Below, in pieces: positions 9,681-18,244 of a stretch of 64,000 bases of DNA. The stretch covers positions 4,515,001 to 4,579,000 of the forward strand of contig NZ_VAWE01000001.1 of NCBI RefSeq assembly GCF_005795905.1, in the 5' to 3' direction. A program made the translations under genes and the position numbers. Source of the DNA: Streptomyces marianii. Lineage in GTDB: Bacteria; Actinomycetota; Actinomycetes; Streptomycetales; Streptomycetaceae. Positions within the stretch are counted from its first letter, which is position 1, and each line of letters opens with the position of its first letter. Under the pieces are notes generated by a model, which was given only the letters and a program-made list of their open reading frames with translations, did not search any database and was not told where the DNA came from.

Positions 9681-9824
9681 TCAGCGGTTGGCGACCATGT
9701 AGCCGAGCAGCCCGATGGCCACGGCGATGAGGGCGATGACGGTCACGGCGGCGATGGTTCCCCCGGCGTCGCCGTTGCGGCCCGTCGTCTTGACGCCTGT
9801 CCCCGCGTTCTGAAGGTTCTGCAC
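9681..9824 (-). CDS. 47-aa single-helix membrane protein
   Basis: A short ORF starts with GTG at 9824 after a good AGGAG ribosome site 6 nt upstream. It encodes 47 residues: a polar N-terminal half with Gly/Thr/Lys/Arg, then one hydrophobic helix (TIAAVTVIALIAVAIGLLGYMV, split about residues 23-44) ending VANR. It faces the same way as the T4SS-like genes and has its own terminator. Function is unknown; a small structural or pilin-like subunit is possible but unproven. Confidence 0.72.
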   Translation of the reverse strand: MQNLQNAGTGVKTTGRNGDAGGTIAAVTVIALIAVAIGLLGYMVANR

Positions 9825-9981
9825 TTGTTGCTCCTGGTGCTGGTCGTCCCGCCGTCGGTCGAACGGTGGGATGGTGCACAGCCTTCCCGGCTGCGTGACA
9901 CAGCGTAACCATGGCAGGTCCAGGCCATGTTTCCGGGGTCGGTCGGGGCCTGACCGTGCCGTCGTGTCCCGGTGGTCGGCC

Positions 9982-10773
9982 TCAGCGAGGGGCGACGAAG
10001 AGGCTTTGGGCGCTGCGGCCGATCGGGCCCTTCTCGTCGTGCAGCCGGGCGTCCGCCAGGCCGATGCCGGCCGGGTCGACGCTCGTGCGGGCCTCGACGC
10101 AGGCCCATTCGCCGACCGGGTGCCGGTGCAGATGGACCGTCAGATCGGCGTTGACGAACACGTGGCGCTCGAAGTCGAGGACGTTGCTGATGCCGTTGCC
10201 GGAGTCGGCGGCGACCAGGACGCGGTCCAGTGGGCGGATCTCCTCGCCCGCGACGAGCGGCATCCTCATTCGCATCCAGCAGGTTCCGGGGCCCTGCTCC
10301 CGGAAGGTCCCCTCGGTGAACCGGGTGTCCATGGACGTGTGGTAGCCGACGTCCCACGGCACGCCGAAGAAGGGCGTCTCGGCGACCTCCCCGGGGGACG
10401 GCACCTGCGGTCCCTCGGCGACCGCCGGCCCCGGCTCGGCGAGCGTGCGGACGCGCAGACCGCGGGCGAACATCACCGGCGTCCCGTCCTCGGGCGCGAG
10501 TGCCGACTCGACGATCTCCACGCTGCGCCCGGTTCGCAGAACGGTCGTGGTGACCTCCAGCGGCCGGATCGGCACGGGGCGGACGATCTCGTACGTCATG
10601 CGCGCGAGCCGCATGTCGGCGCGTGCGCCCGGCCGCTCCTCCATGGCGCGGCCGAGCAGCGCCGCCGGCGGGCCGGCGTGCTGCGATCCGGCGTCCCAGG
10701 GGCCGCGGGTGTGCTCGGTCGGCGCGAAGCGGTTCTCGGAGATCCGCTCGTAGAACGCCTGGTGTTCCCCCAT
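9982..10773 (-). CDS. Acyl-CoA thioesterase-like double-hotdog protein
   Basis: A 263-aa protein of the TesB/4HBT_3 type, in which two hotdog folds are joined. Supporting segments are the N-terminal GPWDAGSQHAGPPAALLGRA and EIVRPVPIRPLEV, and the C-terminal VLDFERHVFVNADLTVHLHR. Such enzymes hydrolyse acyl-CoA thioesters; the chain specificity is unknown. The ATG at 10773 is preferred over the upstream in-frame start at 10809 because GAGAGG sits about 10 nt before it. It is divergent from the transglycosylase gene. Confidence 0.82.
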   Translation of the reverse strand: MGEHQAFYERISENRFAPTEHTRGPWDAGSQHAGPPAALLGRAMEERPGARADMRLARMTYEIVRPVPIRPLEVTTTVLRTGRSVEIVESALAPEDGTPVMFARGLRVRTLAEPGPAVAEGPQVPSPGEVAETPFFGVPWDVGYHTSMDTRFTEGTFREQGPGTCWMRMRMPLVAGEEIRPLDRVLVAADSGNGISNVLDFERHVFVNADLTVHLHRHPVGEWACVEARTSVDPAGIGLADARLHDEKGPIGRSAQSLFVAPR

Positions 10774-11011
10774 GACGGGCCGCCTCTCGCAGACATGTGT
10801 GCGAGCCACACGCTACCTGCGGGTAACCTTTCGGAACAGCCCCCGGCTCACCCTCCGCCCGGCCGCACACCCCCTCGGTCCGCTCTGGCGGGCCCTCCGG
10901 TCGGAGCCCGCCGCCCGTGCTTCACCGACCCCCTTGTGCGCCCCCTGAACCGGGTCCTCCCCGCCTACACTGACGGGCGGTGGACTGCCGTGCGGCGGAG
11001 GGTGATTGACG

Positions 11012-12022
11012 GTGCGTAAGGCGTGGCTCGTCGCGGGCGGGGCCGTCGGGCTCTGTCTGAGCTTCGTCGCCCTGCTCGTCGTCGGGACCTTCTCCGCGGC
11101 CGCCGGGCTCGGGGGCGGCGCGAAGGGGGCCGTGGCGCTGGCCAAGGGAGCCGTGCCGGCCCTGTACCAGCCGCTGGTGCAGAAGTGGGGCAACCTGTGC
11201 CCGGCCATCAACCCGGCGCTGCTCGCCGCGCAGCTGTACCAGGAGTCCGGCTGGAACCCGCGGGCCCAGAGCCATGCCGCAGCCCAGGGCATCGCCCAGT
11301 TCATCCCCGGCACCTGGGCGGCGCACGGCGTCGACGGGGACGGTGACGGCGACCGCGACGTGTGGGACCCGGCGGACGCCATCCCGTCGGCGGCCTCGTA
11401 CGACTGCAAGCTCGCGGGGTACGTGAAGAAGGCGCCAGGCGACCCGACGGACAACATGCTCGCCGCGTACAACGCGGGCGCGTACGCCGTGATCAAGTAC
11501 GGCGGTGTGCCGCCGTACAAGGAGACGCGGAACTACGTGAAGGTCATCCGGACGCTGGAGAAGAGCTTCGCCAGGCCGGTGGGGCGGGTGGAGCCGTCGC
11601 GGCAGGCGGCCGGGGCCATCTACTTCGCGCAGCAGAAGCTCGGCACGAAGTACCTCTGGGGCGGGAACGGGACGCCGGAGCAGGGGGGCCGGTTCGACTG
11701 CTCCGGCCTGACGCAGGCCGCGTACCGCACCGTCGGGATCGAGCTGCCGCGCGTGGCCAACGACCAGTACAACGCGGGGTCGCATCCGTCGAGGGACGAA
11801 CTGCTCCCCGGGGACCTGGTGTTCTTCTCCGACGACCTGACCGACTCACGGGCCATCAGGCACGTCGGGCTGTACGTCGGCGGGGGTTATATGATCAACG
11901 CTCCGTACACCGGGGCGGTGATCCGTTTCGACAGGATCGACACCCCGGACTACTTCGGTGCGACGCGGGTGACCAAGGACGGTGCCGAGGCGCTGCCGAC
12001 TCCGCCACGGCCCGCCGTCTGA
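11012..12022 (+). CDS. Bifunctional lytic transglycosylase / NlpC-P60 endopeptidase (VirB1-like)
   Basis: A 336-aa exported cell-wall enzyme. An N-terminal signal anchor (about 3-30) is followed by an SLT-type transglycosylase domain (about 60-180) with the catalytic Glu in YQESGWNPRAQS and the fold marker LAAYNAGAYAV. A C-terminal NlpC/P60 domain (about 205-320) has the catalytic Cys in DCSGLTQAAY and His in IRHVGLYVGGG. The first cuts glycan strands and the second cuts stem peptides. This domain pair is typical of VirB1-type hydrolases of Gram-positive conjugation systems and fits the nearby T4SS-like genes. The GTG at 11012 has GGAGG 10 nt upstream; a TTG at 11006 is the alternative. Confidence 0.88.
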   Translation: MRKAWLVAGGAVGLCLSFVALLVVGTFSAAAGLGGGAKGAVALAKGAVPALYQPLVQKWGNLCPAINPALLAAQLYQESGWNPRAQSHAAAQGIAQFIPGTWAAHGVDGDGDGDRDVWDPADAIPSAASYDCKLAGYVKKAPGDPTDNMLAAYNAGAYAVIKYGGVPPYKETRNYVKVIRTLEKSFARPVGRVEPSRQAAGAIYFAQQKLGTKYLWGGNGTPEQGGRFDCSGLTQAAYRTVGIELPRVANDQYNAGSHPSRDELLPGDLVFFSDDLTDSRAIRHVGLYVGGGYMINAPYTGAVIRFDRIDTPDYFGATRVTKDGAEALPTPPRPAV

Positions 12023-12270
12023 CGGCCGGTGACGGTGCGTCGGCCCTGGCCGGAGTTCTCCGTCGAGTCCCGGTCCGGACTGCGACGGCGCATCACTCTT
12101 CGATAACGTCATGGTGATCGTTTCGTGGAGAGTGGAACGTACGCGCGGAACGGGTCGTTCCCTGGAGCGGAGCAGTACGTACACACCGCACCGACCACGG
12201 GGTCTCTCGGAATGCGGCGCACACGGGCGTGCGCCGCGGCTGGCGACACACAGGCAAGGGGCCGCAGCAG

Positions 12271-12981
12271 ATGGCTGGACTCGCACTCGACGGCGTGAAT
12301 CCGGATGTCGGTCTGCTCTACGACATCAACGGACTGGCCCGGTCGGCCCCGCCGTGGTTCGACCGCGTCATGGGATTCGTCGGCGAGTACGGCATCATGC
12401 TCGCCCTCGTCCTCGTGGCGCTGTGGTGCTGGTGGAGCGTGCGCCGGCGGGGCACGGCCGAGGACTCGGTCGCCGGGGTCGCCGCGCTGGTCTGGGCGCC
12501 CCTGGCCGCCGGCGTCGCCCTGCTGGTCAACGTGCCGATCCGCGGGTTCGTGGAACGGCCGAGGCCGTTCCTGGACCACCAGGGGCTCGAGGTCCTGGTC
12601 GCCGGCAAGACCGACTTCTCCTTCGTCAGCGACCACTCCACGATGGCGATGGCCATCGGCGTCGGGGTGTTCGTCGCGAACCGCCGCTTCGGGTTCGCGG
12701 CGATCGGCCTCGCTCTCGCCGAGGGCTTCTGCCGGGTGTACATGGGCGTCCACTACCCGACCGACGTCGTCGGCGGGTTCGCGCTCGGCACGGCCGTGGT
12801 GCTGCTCCTCGCCCCGCCGGCGCAGGCCCTGCTCACCCCGCTGGTGTCGGCGGTCTCCCGTTCGGGTGTCGCGGGCCGGCTCGTACGGTCGCGCCGGGCG
12901 GTGACGCAGGACCAGGAGCACGAACTGCTCGACATTCCGGAGCCCGTCGTCAGGCCCGGGCACAACGACCTGGCGGCGTAG
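12271..12981 (+). CDS. PAP2-superfamily membrane phosphatase
   Basis: A 236-aa polytopic membrane protein. The phosphatase motifs are in order: C1 in RGFVERPRPF, C2 as SDHST (the usual PSGH position), and C3 in CRVYMGVHYPTDVVGG with the catalytic His and Asp. Homologues dephosphorylate lipid pyrophosphates such as undecaprenyl diphosphate, or phosphatidate; the substrate is not settled. The ATG at 12271 begins MAGLALDGV and follows AAGGGG; an in-frame ATG at 12229 gives a basic, non-conserved extension. Confidence 0.88.
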   Translation: MAGLALDGVNPDVGLLYDINGLARSAPPWFDRVMGFVGEYGIMLALVLVALWCWWSVRRRGTAEDSVAGVAALVWAPLAAGVALLVNVPIRGFVERPRPFLDHQGLEVLVAGKTDFSFVSDHSTMAMAIGVGVFVANRRFGFAAIGLALAEGFCRVYMGVHYPTDVVGGFALGTAVVLLLAPPAQALLTPLVSAVSRSGVAGRLVRSRRAVTQDQEHELLDIPEPVVRPGHNDLAA

Positions 12982-13463
12982 CCGGCGGGGGCTCCTTCCG
13001 CGCGCTCGCCCGGCCTCGGATCCCCCTGACCTGCCCGGCACGCCCGCCGGTTCCGGACCGCCTCCGATCCCTCGGCCCGCCGGCCGCCCCGTTTCCCGTC
13101 TTCTCGGCCCGCCCGCCGGCTTCGCGACCTCCCGCACGAGCGACGATCGCGGCGTTACCGACCGGCGGGACCGGCTCCGTCCGGGCGTCCCGGTCGATCG
13201 CCCCCGGTGCACGGGCGGTTGGGGGCGCCGGGCGGGTCGAGTGCTTCTCAGGCCCCGGTGGGCGTCGCCGTCTCATGCGCCCTCGCGTCGGTGCGGGCGC
13301 GTTCCCGGGAGCGACGGGCTGGTCCCGCCCAGCCGCAGGAGCAGCGGGCCAGCGCGAACGAACCCCGTTCGACGGTCGTGGTGTGGTGGGCGGACGTGCG
13401 CACCCTTCCACGGTACCGGTCGTTATGCGGGGCAGCGGCGAGCGTGTTGGGGGTTGACAGGCG
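12982..13463. other. Intergenic region without recognisable gene
   Basis: About 480 bp of very G+C-rich sequence between the PAP2 gene and the lipoprotein gene. Long ORFs cross it in several frames, but they lack starts, ribosome sites and protein-like composition. No RNA or repeat was recognised. Confidence 0.5.
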
Positions 13464-14291
13464 ATGGTGGTGCAGCAGCACTGGCTCAGGCGCGGCGCAT
13501 GTGCCGCTGCCGCCGTGATGGGTGTGACCGGGACCGCGGGCTGCTCGGGCGGCGGGGACGCCGTCGCCGACGCCCGAGCCGGTGCGGATCCCCTCCTCAG
13601 CGTCAGGAAGGCCGCCGACGTGCTGGCCGAGGCGGGTACGGCGAAGGCCCGCACCGCCATGGAGACGGCCGCCGGCGGGACCCGGGTCACCATCCGCGGC
13701 GAGGGCGCGTACGACTTCCGGCGTGCCATGGGCCGGCTGCGCGTGGTCCTCCCCAACGACCCGGCCGGATCCAGCGGTCATCAGCCGATCACCGAACTGC
13801 TCGCTCCCGGTGCCCTGTACATGAAGGACCGCGGCGCCGGGGTGCCGCGGGACAAATGGGTCAGGGTGGACACGACCACGCTGACGGACGGCAATCTCGT
13901 CACCGGCGGTGCGACCGACCCGGCCGCCGCCGCGGAGTTGCTCCGCGGGGCGCGGAGCGCGACCGTCGTCGGGTACGAGGATCTCGCGGGGGTGCGGGTC
14001 ACCCACTACCGCGGCACCACGGACCTCGCGCATGCCGCGAGGGCCGCGTCCCCGCACGCGCGGGGGGCGCTCGCCGCGGCGGCGAAGGGGTTCGCCCAGG
14101 ACGCCGTGCCCTTCGACGCCTATCTCGACTCCGAGGGGCGGCTGCGCAAGGTGCGCCACCGGTTCAGCTTCGCGAACCAGGGCAGAACGGTCGCCGTGGC
14201 CTCCACGACCCTGCTGTACGAGTTCGGTGCCCCCGTCGTGGTGCGCCTCCCCGGCCGGGGCGACATCTATGCCGGCCGCGTCCGGATGTAG
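13464..14291 (+). CDS. LppX/LprG-like exported lipoprotein
   Basis: A 275-aa protein with a lipoprotein signal: basic start, Ala-rich hydrophobic core, and a lipobox-like TAGC with the modified Cys at 27. The mature part has the look of LppX/LprAFG lipid-carrier folds (segments AMETAAGGTRVTIRGEGAYDF and DLAGVRVTHYRGT; polar beta-rich). These bind or carry lipids or serve as extracytoplasmic sensors; here the role is unknown. The start ATG at 13464 follows the weak site GGTTGACAGGCG. Confidence 0.75.
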   Translation: MVVQQHWLRRGACAAAAVMGVTGTAGCSGGGDAVADARAGADPLLSVRKAADVLAEAGTAKARTAMETAAGGTRVTIRGEGAYDFRRAMGRLRVVLPNDPAGSSGHQPITELLAPGALYMKDRGAGVPRDKWVRVDTTTLTDGNLVTGGATDPAAAAELLRGARSATVVGYEDLAGVRVTHYRGTTDLAHAARAASPHARGALAAAAKGFAQDAVPFDAYLDSEGRLRKVRHRFSFANQGRTVAVASTTLLYEFGAPVVVRLPGRGDIYAGRVRM

Positions 14292-14390
14292 GCACCGGGG
14301 GGTCGGTAAATGGTCCGGACGTGCCATGCGCGGTGTGTATCCCGCTCCCTACGCTAGGAAGCCGACACCGGCCGGAAGAGGTGAACGCAC

Positions 14391-14558
14391 GTGGCTCCCG
14401 CCAGTACGCCGACAGTCCAGGACCACGTCGCCCTCGCCGAGATCGAGTTGTGCGGTGAGTTGATGATCGCGGCCTCGGCGGCGGACGGGGAACGGCTCAG
14501 CCCCGACCGGATCGACGAGGTGCTCAACGTCCACGTCATCATGACCGACGGCGAGTGA
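14391..14558 (+). CDS. 55-aa conserved hypothetical protein
   Basis: A short acidic ORF: GTG at 14391 with an excellent GGAAGAGG ribosome site about 9 nt upstream, ending HVIMTDGE. It is mostly helical in character (DHVALAEIELCGELMIAA) with one Cys and no membrane segment. It lies between the lipoprotein gene and the convergent csoR. A -10-like TACGCT is present at 14350. Function is unknown; it may match the small protein annotated beside csoR in S. coelicolor. Confidence 0.68.
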   Translation: MAPASTPTVQDHVALAEIELCGELMIAASAADGERLSPDRIDEVLNVHVIMTDGE

Positions 14559-14600
14559 GGCCGGCCGGCGCGACCGCCGGGACCGGCCCCCGGGCGGGGG

Positions 14601-14951
14601 TCACGTCCGCATCATGCGGGCGATCGCCTTCGTCGCCTCCTCGACCTTCGCGTCGATCTCTTCGCCGCCCTTGAGCGCGGCGTCGGCGACGCAGTGGCGC
14701 AAGTGCTCCTCCAGCAGCTGCAGTGCGAAGGACTGCAGCGCCTTCGTGGAAGCGGAGACCTGTGTGAGTATGTCGATGCAGTACGTGTCCTCGTCGACCA
14801 TGCGCTGCAGTCCGCGAATCTGGCCCTCGATCCGGCGCAGCCGCTTGAGGTGCTCGTCCTTCTGCTTGTGGTAGCCGTGGACGCCCTGGTCGTGGCCGGG
14901 CTCCTCGTGAGCTGCGACCGGAAGTGCGCCGGTCGTGTCCGTGCTCGTCAT
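14601..14951 (-). CDS. csoR: Copper-sensing transcriptional repressor CsoR
   Basis: A 116-aa all-helical CsoR/RcnR-family repressor. The Cu(I) ligand set Cys58 (DTYCID), His83 and Cys87 (EEHLRHC) is present with the 25- and 4-residue spacings of S. lividans CsoR. The N-terminal tail is His-rich (HDQGVHGYH), as in the actinobacterial proteins. Copper binding releases CsoR from DNA and derepresses copper efflux genes, which are not in this window. The promoter region contains a matching palindromic operator, so autoregulation is expected. Confidence 0.93.
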   Translation of the reverse strand: MTSTDTTGALPVAAHEEPGHDQGVHGYHKQKDEHLKRLRRIEGQIRGLQRMVDEDTYCIDILTQVSASTKALQSFALQLLEEHLRHCVADAALKGGEEIDAKVEEATKAIARMMRT

Positions 14952-14975
14952 CGGTCCTCCCGCAGACCTGTCCGG

Positions 14976-14994
14976 TATACCCCTCGTGGGTATA
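14976..14994. promoter_or_regulatory. CsoR operator (TATACCC-N5-GGGTATA)
   Basis: A perfect inverted repeat, TATACCC-N5-GGGTATA, lies 25 bp upstream of the csoR start. It agrees with the G/C-tract CsoR sites known from S. lividans (ATACCCC/GGGGTAT type). It lies between csoR and the divergent DUF47-pit operon, about 145 nt from the latter's start. Confidence 0.85.
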
Positions 14995-15139
14995 TGGTAC
15001 CGATCCCTGACGGTTCGGGCAGGGCCCCGTGCTGCTCCCTCTTCTCGATGGGCGACACTGAGGGGACGCCGGTTAGTCGTGGCCGGACGATGCGCCTAGC
15101 ATCAGGCTGACCGAAGACCCAGTACCCCGAGGACCCCAC

Positions 15140-15760
15140 GTGCGATTTCGTCTGACCCCCAGGGAGACGAGCTTCTACGACATGTTCGCCGCGTCCGCGG
15201 ACAACATCGTCACGGGCTCGAAGCTCCTGATGGAACTGCTCGGAGCGGACGGTCCCGCCCGGGCCGAGATCGCGGAACGGATGCGCGCAGCGGAGCACGC
15301 CGGGGACGACGCCACCCATGCGATCTTCCATCAGCTGAACTCCTCGTTCATCACGCCCTTCGACCGTGAGGACATCTATTCCCTCGCGTCGTCGCTGGAC
15401 GACATCATGGACTTCATGGAGGAGGCCGTCGATCTGGTCGTCCTCTACAACATCGAGGAGCTGCCGAAGGGTGTCGAGCAGCAGATCGAGGTGCTGGCCC
15501 GGGCCGCGGAGCTGACGGCGGAGGCCATGCCGCACCTGCGGACCATGGACAACCTCACCGAGTACTGGATCGAGGTGAACCGTCTGGAGAACCAGGCGGA
15601 CCAGATCCACCGCAAGCTCCTCGCCCACCTCTTCAACGGCAAGTACGACGCCATCGAGGTCCTCAAGCTCAAGCAGATCGTCGACGTTCTCGAGGAGGCC
15701 GCGGACGCGTTCGAGCACGTGGCCAACACGGTGGAGACCATCGCGGTCAAGGAGTCCTGA
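15140..15760 (+). CDS. DUF47/PhoU-like Pit accessory protein
   Basis: A 206-aa all-helical protein of the DUF47 (YkaA/PhoU-like) family. Acidic metal-binding helices are seen in EHAGDDATHAIFHQL and REDIYSLASSLDDIMDFMEEA. Members are encoded next to Pit phosphate transporters and are thought to regulate or assist them. The GTG at 15140 follows GAGGA by 8 nt. The pit gene starts 6 nt after the stop, so the two form an operon. Confidence 0.9.
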   Translation: MRFRLTPRETSFYDMFAASADNIVTGSKLLMELLGADGPARAEIAERMRAAEHAGDDATHAIFHQLNSSFITPFDREDIYSLASSLDDIMDFMEEAVDLVVLYNIEELPKGVEQQIEVLARAAELTAEAMPHLRTMDNLTEYWIEVNRLENQADQIHRKLLAHLFNGKYDAIEVLKLKQIVDVLEEAADAFEHVANTVETIAVKES

Positions 15761-15766
15761 GCGGAC

Positions 15767-16765
15767 GTGGACACCTTCGCGCTGGTCGTGACCATCGGGG
15801 TCGCGCTCTTCTTCACGTACACCAACGGCTTCCACGACTCGGCGAACGCGATCGCCACCTCCGTGTCGACGCGTGCCCTGACCCCTCGCGCCGCCCTGGC
15901 GATGGCCGCGGTGATGAACCTGGCGGGCGCGTTCCTCGGCAGCGGTGTCGCCAAGACCGTCAGCGAGGGCCTGATCGAGACGCCCAAGGGCGACCGGGGC
16001 ATGGGCATCCTGTTCGCGGCGCTGGTCGGCGCGATCATCTGGAATCTGATCACCTGGTACTTCGGTCTGCCCTCGTCGTCCTCGCACGCCCTCTTCGGCG
16101 GCATGGTGGGTGCGGCGCTGGCCGGCGGTACCGAGGTCATCTGGGGTGGGGTGCTCGACAAGGTCGTCATCCCGATGTTCGTCTCCCCCGTGGTCGGTCT
16201 GCTCGTCGGCTACCTCGTGATGACCTCGATCATGTGGATCTTCCGGCGGGCCAATCCGGCGAAGGCGAAGCGGGGCTTCCGTATCGCCCAGACCGTGTCC
16301 GCGGCGGGCATGGCCCTCGGCCATGGTCTCCAGGACGCGCAGAAGACCATGGGCATCGTGGTGATGGCGCTGGTCATCGCCGATGTCGAGGACTACGGCG
16401 ACCCCATTCCGGTGTGGGTGAAGGTCGTCTGTGCGGTGATGCTGTCGCTCGGTACCTACGCGGGCGGCTGGCGCATCATGCGGACCCTCGGCCGCAAGAT
16501 CATCGAGCTGGACCCGCCGCAGGGGTTCGCGGCGGAGACGACCGGTGCGTCGATCATGTTCGGCTCGGCGTTCCTCTTCCACGCGCCGATCTCCACGACG
16601 CATGTGATCACCTCGGCGATCATGGGTGTCGGGGCGACGAAGCGGGTGAACGCGGTGCGGTGGGGCGTCGCGAAGAACATCGTGATGGGGTGGTTCATCA
16701 CGATGCCGGCCGCGGCGTTCGTCGCCGCGCTGAGCTTCTGGATCGTGAACCTGGCCTTCGGCTAG
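15767..16765 (+). CDS. pit: PiT-family inorganic phosphate transporter
   Basis: A 332-aa integral membrane protein with the two PiT repeats. The N-terminal repeat carries NGFHDSANAIATSVSTRAL, and the C-terminal one carries GASIMFGSAFLFHAPISTTHV. About nine or ten hydrophobic helices are evident. It imports metal-phosphate with protons at low affinity, complementing the high-affinity Pst system encoded convergently. Start GTG at 15767. S. coelicolor pitH1 (SCO4138) is the likely orthologue. Confidence 0.94.
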   Translation: MDTFALVVTIGVALFFTYTNGFHDSANAIATSVSTRALTPRAALAMAAVMNLAGAFLGSGVAKTVSEGLIETPKGDRGMGILFAALVGAIIWNLITWYFGLPSSSSHALFGGMVGAALAGGTEVIWGGVLDKVVIPMFVSPVVGLLVGYLVMTSIMWIFRRANPAKAKRGFRIAQTVSAAGMALGHGLQDAQKTMGIVVMALVIADVEDYGDPIPVWVKVVCAVMLSLGTYAGGWRIMRTLGRKIIELDPPQGFAAETTGASIMFGSAFLFHAPISTTHVITSAIMGVGATKRVNAVRWGVAKNIVMGWFITMPAAAFVAALSFWIVNLAFG

Positions 16766-16818
16766 TGCCGCGTCAGGCAGGGTTTGCCCGTCAAGGCGCG
16801 GCGTCCGGTGCACGGGGC

Positions 16819-16946
16819 CTCCTCCGGCCTTCCGGTCGAGGGGGTGGGGTCTCCTCCGGCCTTCCGGTCGAGGGGGTGGGGTCTCCCCCGGCCTTCCGGT
16901 CGAGGGGGTGGGGTCTCCTCCGGCCTTCCGGTCGAGGGGGTGGGGT
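16819..16946 (+). repeat. Four tandem 32-bp repeats after pit
   Basis: Four nearly identical 32-bp units begin CTCCTCCGGCCTTCCGGTCG and end GGGGGTGGGGT, at 16819, 16851, 16883 and 16915. Unit 3 has one substitution (CTCCCCC). A decayed fifth unit follows (CTCCCCAGGCCCTCC). There is no spacer, so it is not a CRISPR array. It lies between the convergent pit and pstB genes. Confidence 0.93.
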
Positions 16947-17353
16947 CTCCCCAGGCCCTCCGGGCCGAGGGGAAGATCGCAAGGCGCCGGATCGACCTCG
17001 TGGTGGGCCTACCCGGTTGCTCCGGCAACGCCGCGAGTCGCCGTGCCGGGCGCCGCGACGGGGCGAACGTCGCCCGATGCGGCACCTGGCACCGCGTGGG
17101 GCCGCCCCGGTCCCCGGCGTGACGTCTCGCGTGCGCCGCGCTCCGTTCCGGGGCGCGGCGTTTCCATGCCGCGGCCCGTGTGCGTCCGTCTGCGAACTCC
17201 CCCGGACCTGGTCCGGGGGGCCCGACGGGCCGGGCGTTCGTGTGCGGCCCGCACCGGGCGTGCGCCTCCGGTGGCGAAGCGGCGGGGTCGTGGGCGTACG
17301 CGCGACGCCCCCGTGCACGGCAGGCGGACCCCGCAGACCGCGGGCGGAAAGAC
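16947..17353. other. Intergenic region between pit repeat and pst terminators
   Basis: About 400 bp of G+C-rich DNA. Only low-complexity overlapping ORFs are present, and no gene or RNA was recognised. Confidence 0.5.
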
Positions 17354-17385
17354 GTCGGCCCCCGCTCGGATGAGAGGGGGCCGAC
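17354..17385. terminator. Hairpin between the pit and pst operons
   Basis: A 10-bp perfect stem (GTCGGCCCCC and its complement) with a 12-nt loop that can pair further through CTC/GAG. It lies 54 bp beyond the pstB stop and could end transcription from either side. Confidence 0.65.
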
Positions 17386-17390
17386 CGTTC

Positions 17391-17426
17391 GCCCTGCGGT
17401 GGCACCGCCATGCAGCACCGCAGGGC
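17391..17426 (-). terminator. pst operon terminator hairpin
   Basis: An 11-bp perfect stem (GCCCTGCGGTG and its complement) with a 14-nt loop, starting 12 bp after the pstB stop codon on the minus strand. Confidence 0.75.
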
Positions 17427-17438
17427 AGTACGGGGTGC

Positions 17439-18215
17439 TCAGCCGAAGCGGCCCGAGATGTAGTCCTCGGTCGCCTGGACGGACGGGTTGGAGAAGATCC
17501 GCTCCGTCTCGTCTATCTCGATGAGCTTGCCGGGCTGACCGACAGCCGCGAGGTTGAAGAACGCCGTGCGGTCGGAGACGCGAGCCGCCTGCTGCATGTT
17601 GTGCGTCACGATGACGATCGTGAAGCGCTCCTTCAGCTCGCCGATCAGGTCCTCGATCGCCAGCGTGGAGATCGGGTCGAGCGCCGAGCAGGGCTCGTCC
17701 ATCAGCAGGACGTCCGGCTCGACCGCGATCGCGCGGGCGATGCAGAGACGCTGCTGCTGACCGCCGGAGAGGCCCGAGCCGGGCTTGTTGAGGCGGTCCT
17801 TGACCTCGTTCCAGAGGTTGGCGCCCCTGAGCGAGCGCTCGACGATGTCGTTGAGCGCGTTCTTCCTGTACGAGCCGTTCAGCCGCAGGCCGGCCGCGAC
17901 GTTGTCGAAGATCGACATCGTCGGGAACGGGTTGGGGCGCTGGAACACCATGCCGACGGTGCGCCGCACCGCGACGGGGTCGACGTCCTTGCCGTACAGG
18001 TTCTCGTCGTCCAGCATCACCTTGCCCTCGACTCGGCCGCCGGGGGTGACCTCGTGCATGCGGTTCAGGGTGCGCAGGAACGTCGACTTGCCGCAGCCGG
18101 AGGGGCCGATGAAGGCCGTCACCGAGCGGGGCTCCACGGTCATCGAGATGTCCTCGATCGCCTTGTGGGAGCCGTAGAAGGCGGACAGTCCGCTGATGTC
18201 GATTCGCTTGGCCAT
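17439..18215 (-). CDS. pstB: Phosphate ABC transporter ATP-binding protein
   Basis: A 258-aa ABC ATPase that energises high-affinity phosphate uptake. Walker A is GPSGCGKST (about 37-45), the signature is LSGGQQQRL, Walker B is [13 protein letters not shown], and the H-loop is [15 protein letters not shown]. The N-terminus [15 protein letters not shown] is standard for PstB. It is the last gene of pstSCAB, 29 nt after pstA. Confidence 0.97.
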   Translation of the reverse strand: MAKRIDISGLSAFYGSHKAIEDISMTVEPRSVTAFIGPSGCGKSTFLRTLNRMHEVTPGGRVEGKVMLDDENLYGKDVDPVAVRRTVGMVFQRPNPFPTMSIFDNVAAGLRLNGSYRKNALNDIVERSLRGANLWNEVKDRLNKPGSGLSGGQQQRLCIARAIAVEPDVLLMDEPCSALDPISTLAIEDLIGELKERFTIVIVTHNMQQAARVSDRTAFFNLAAVGQPGKLIEIDETERIFSNPSVQATEDYISGRFG

Positions 18216-18244
18216 TACTCAGTCACTTCCAAATCGCCGCGCGC

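Noticed and set aside
1985..9824. Integrative conjugative element
   Set aside because: No integrase, relaxase, replication protein, tra-type FtsK translocase or att duplication was seen, and the locus seems syntenic with the S. coelicolor core.
14948..16813. A 621-aa minus-strand ORF
   Set aside because: It is antisense to the DUF47 and pit genes, which have strong family motifs.
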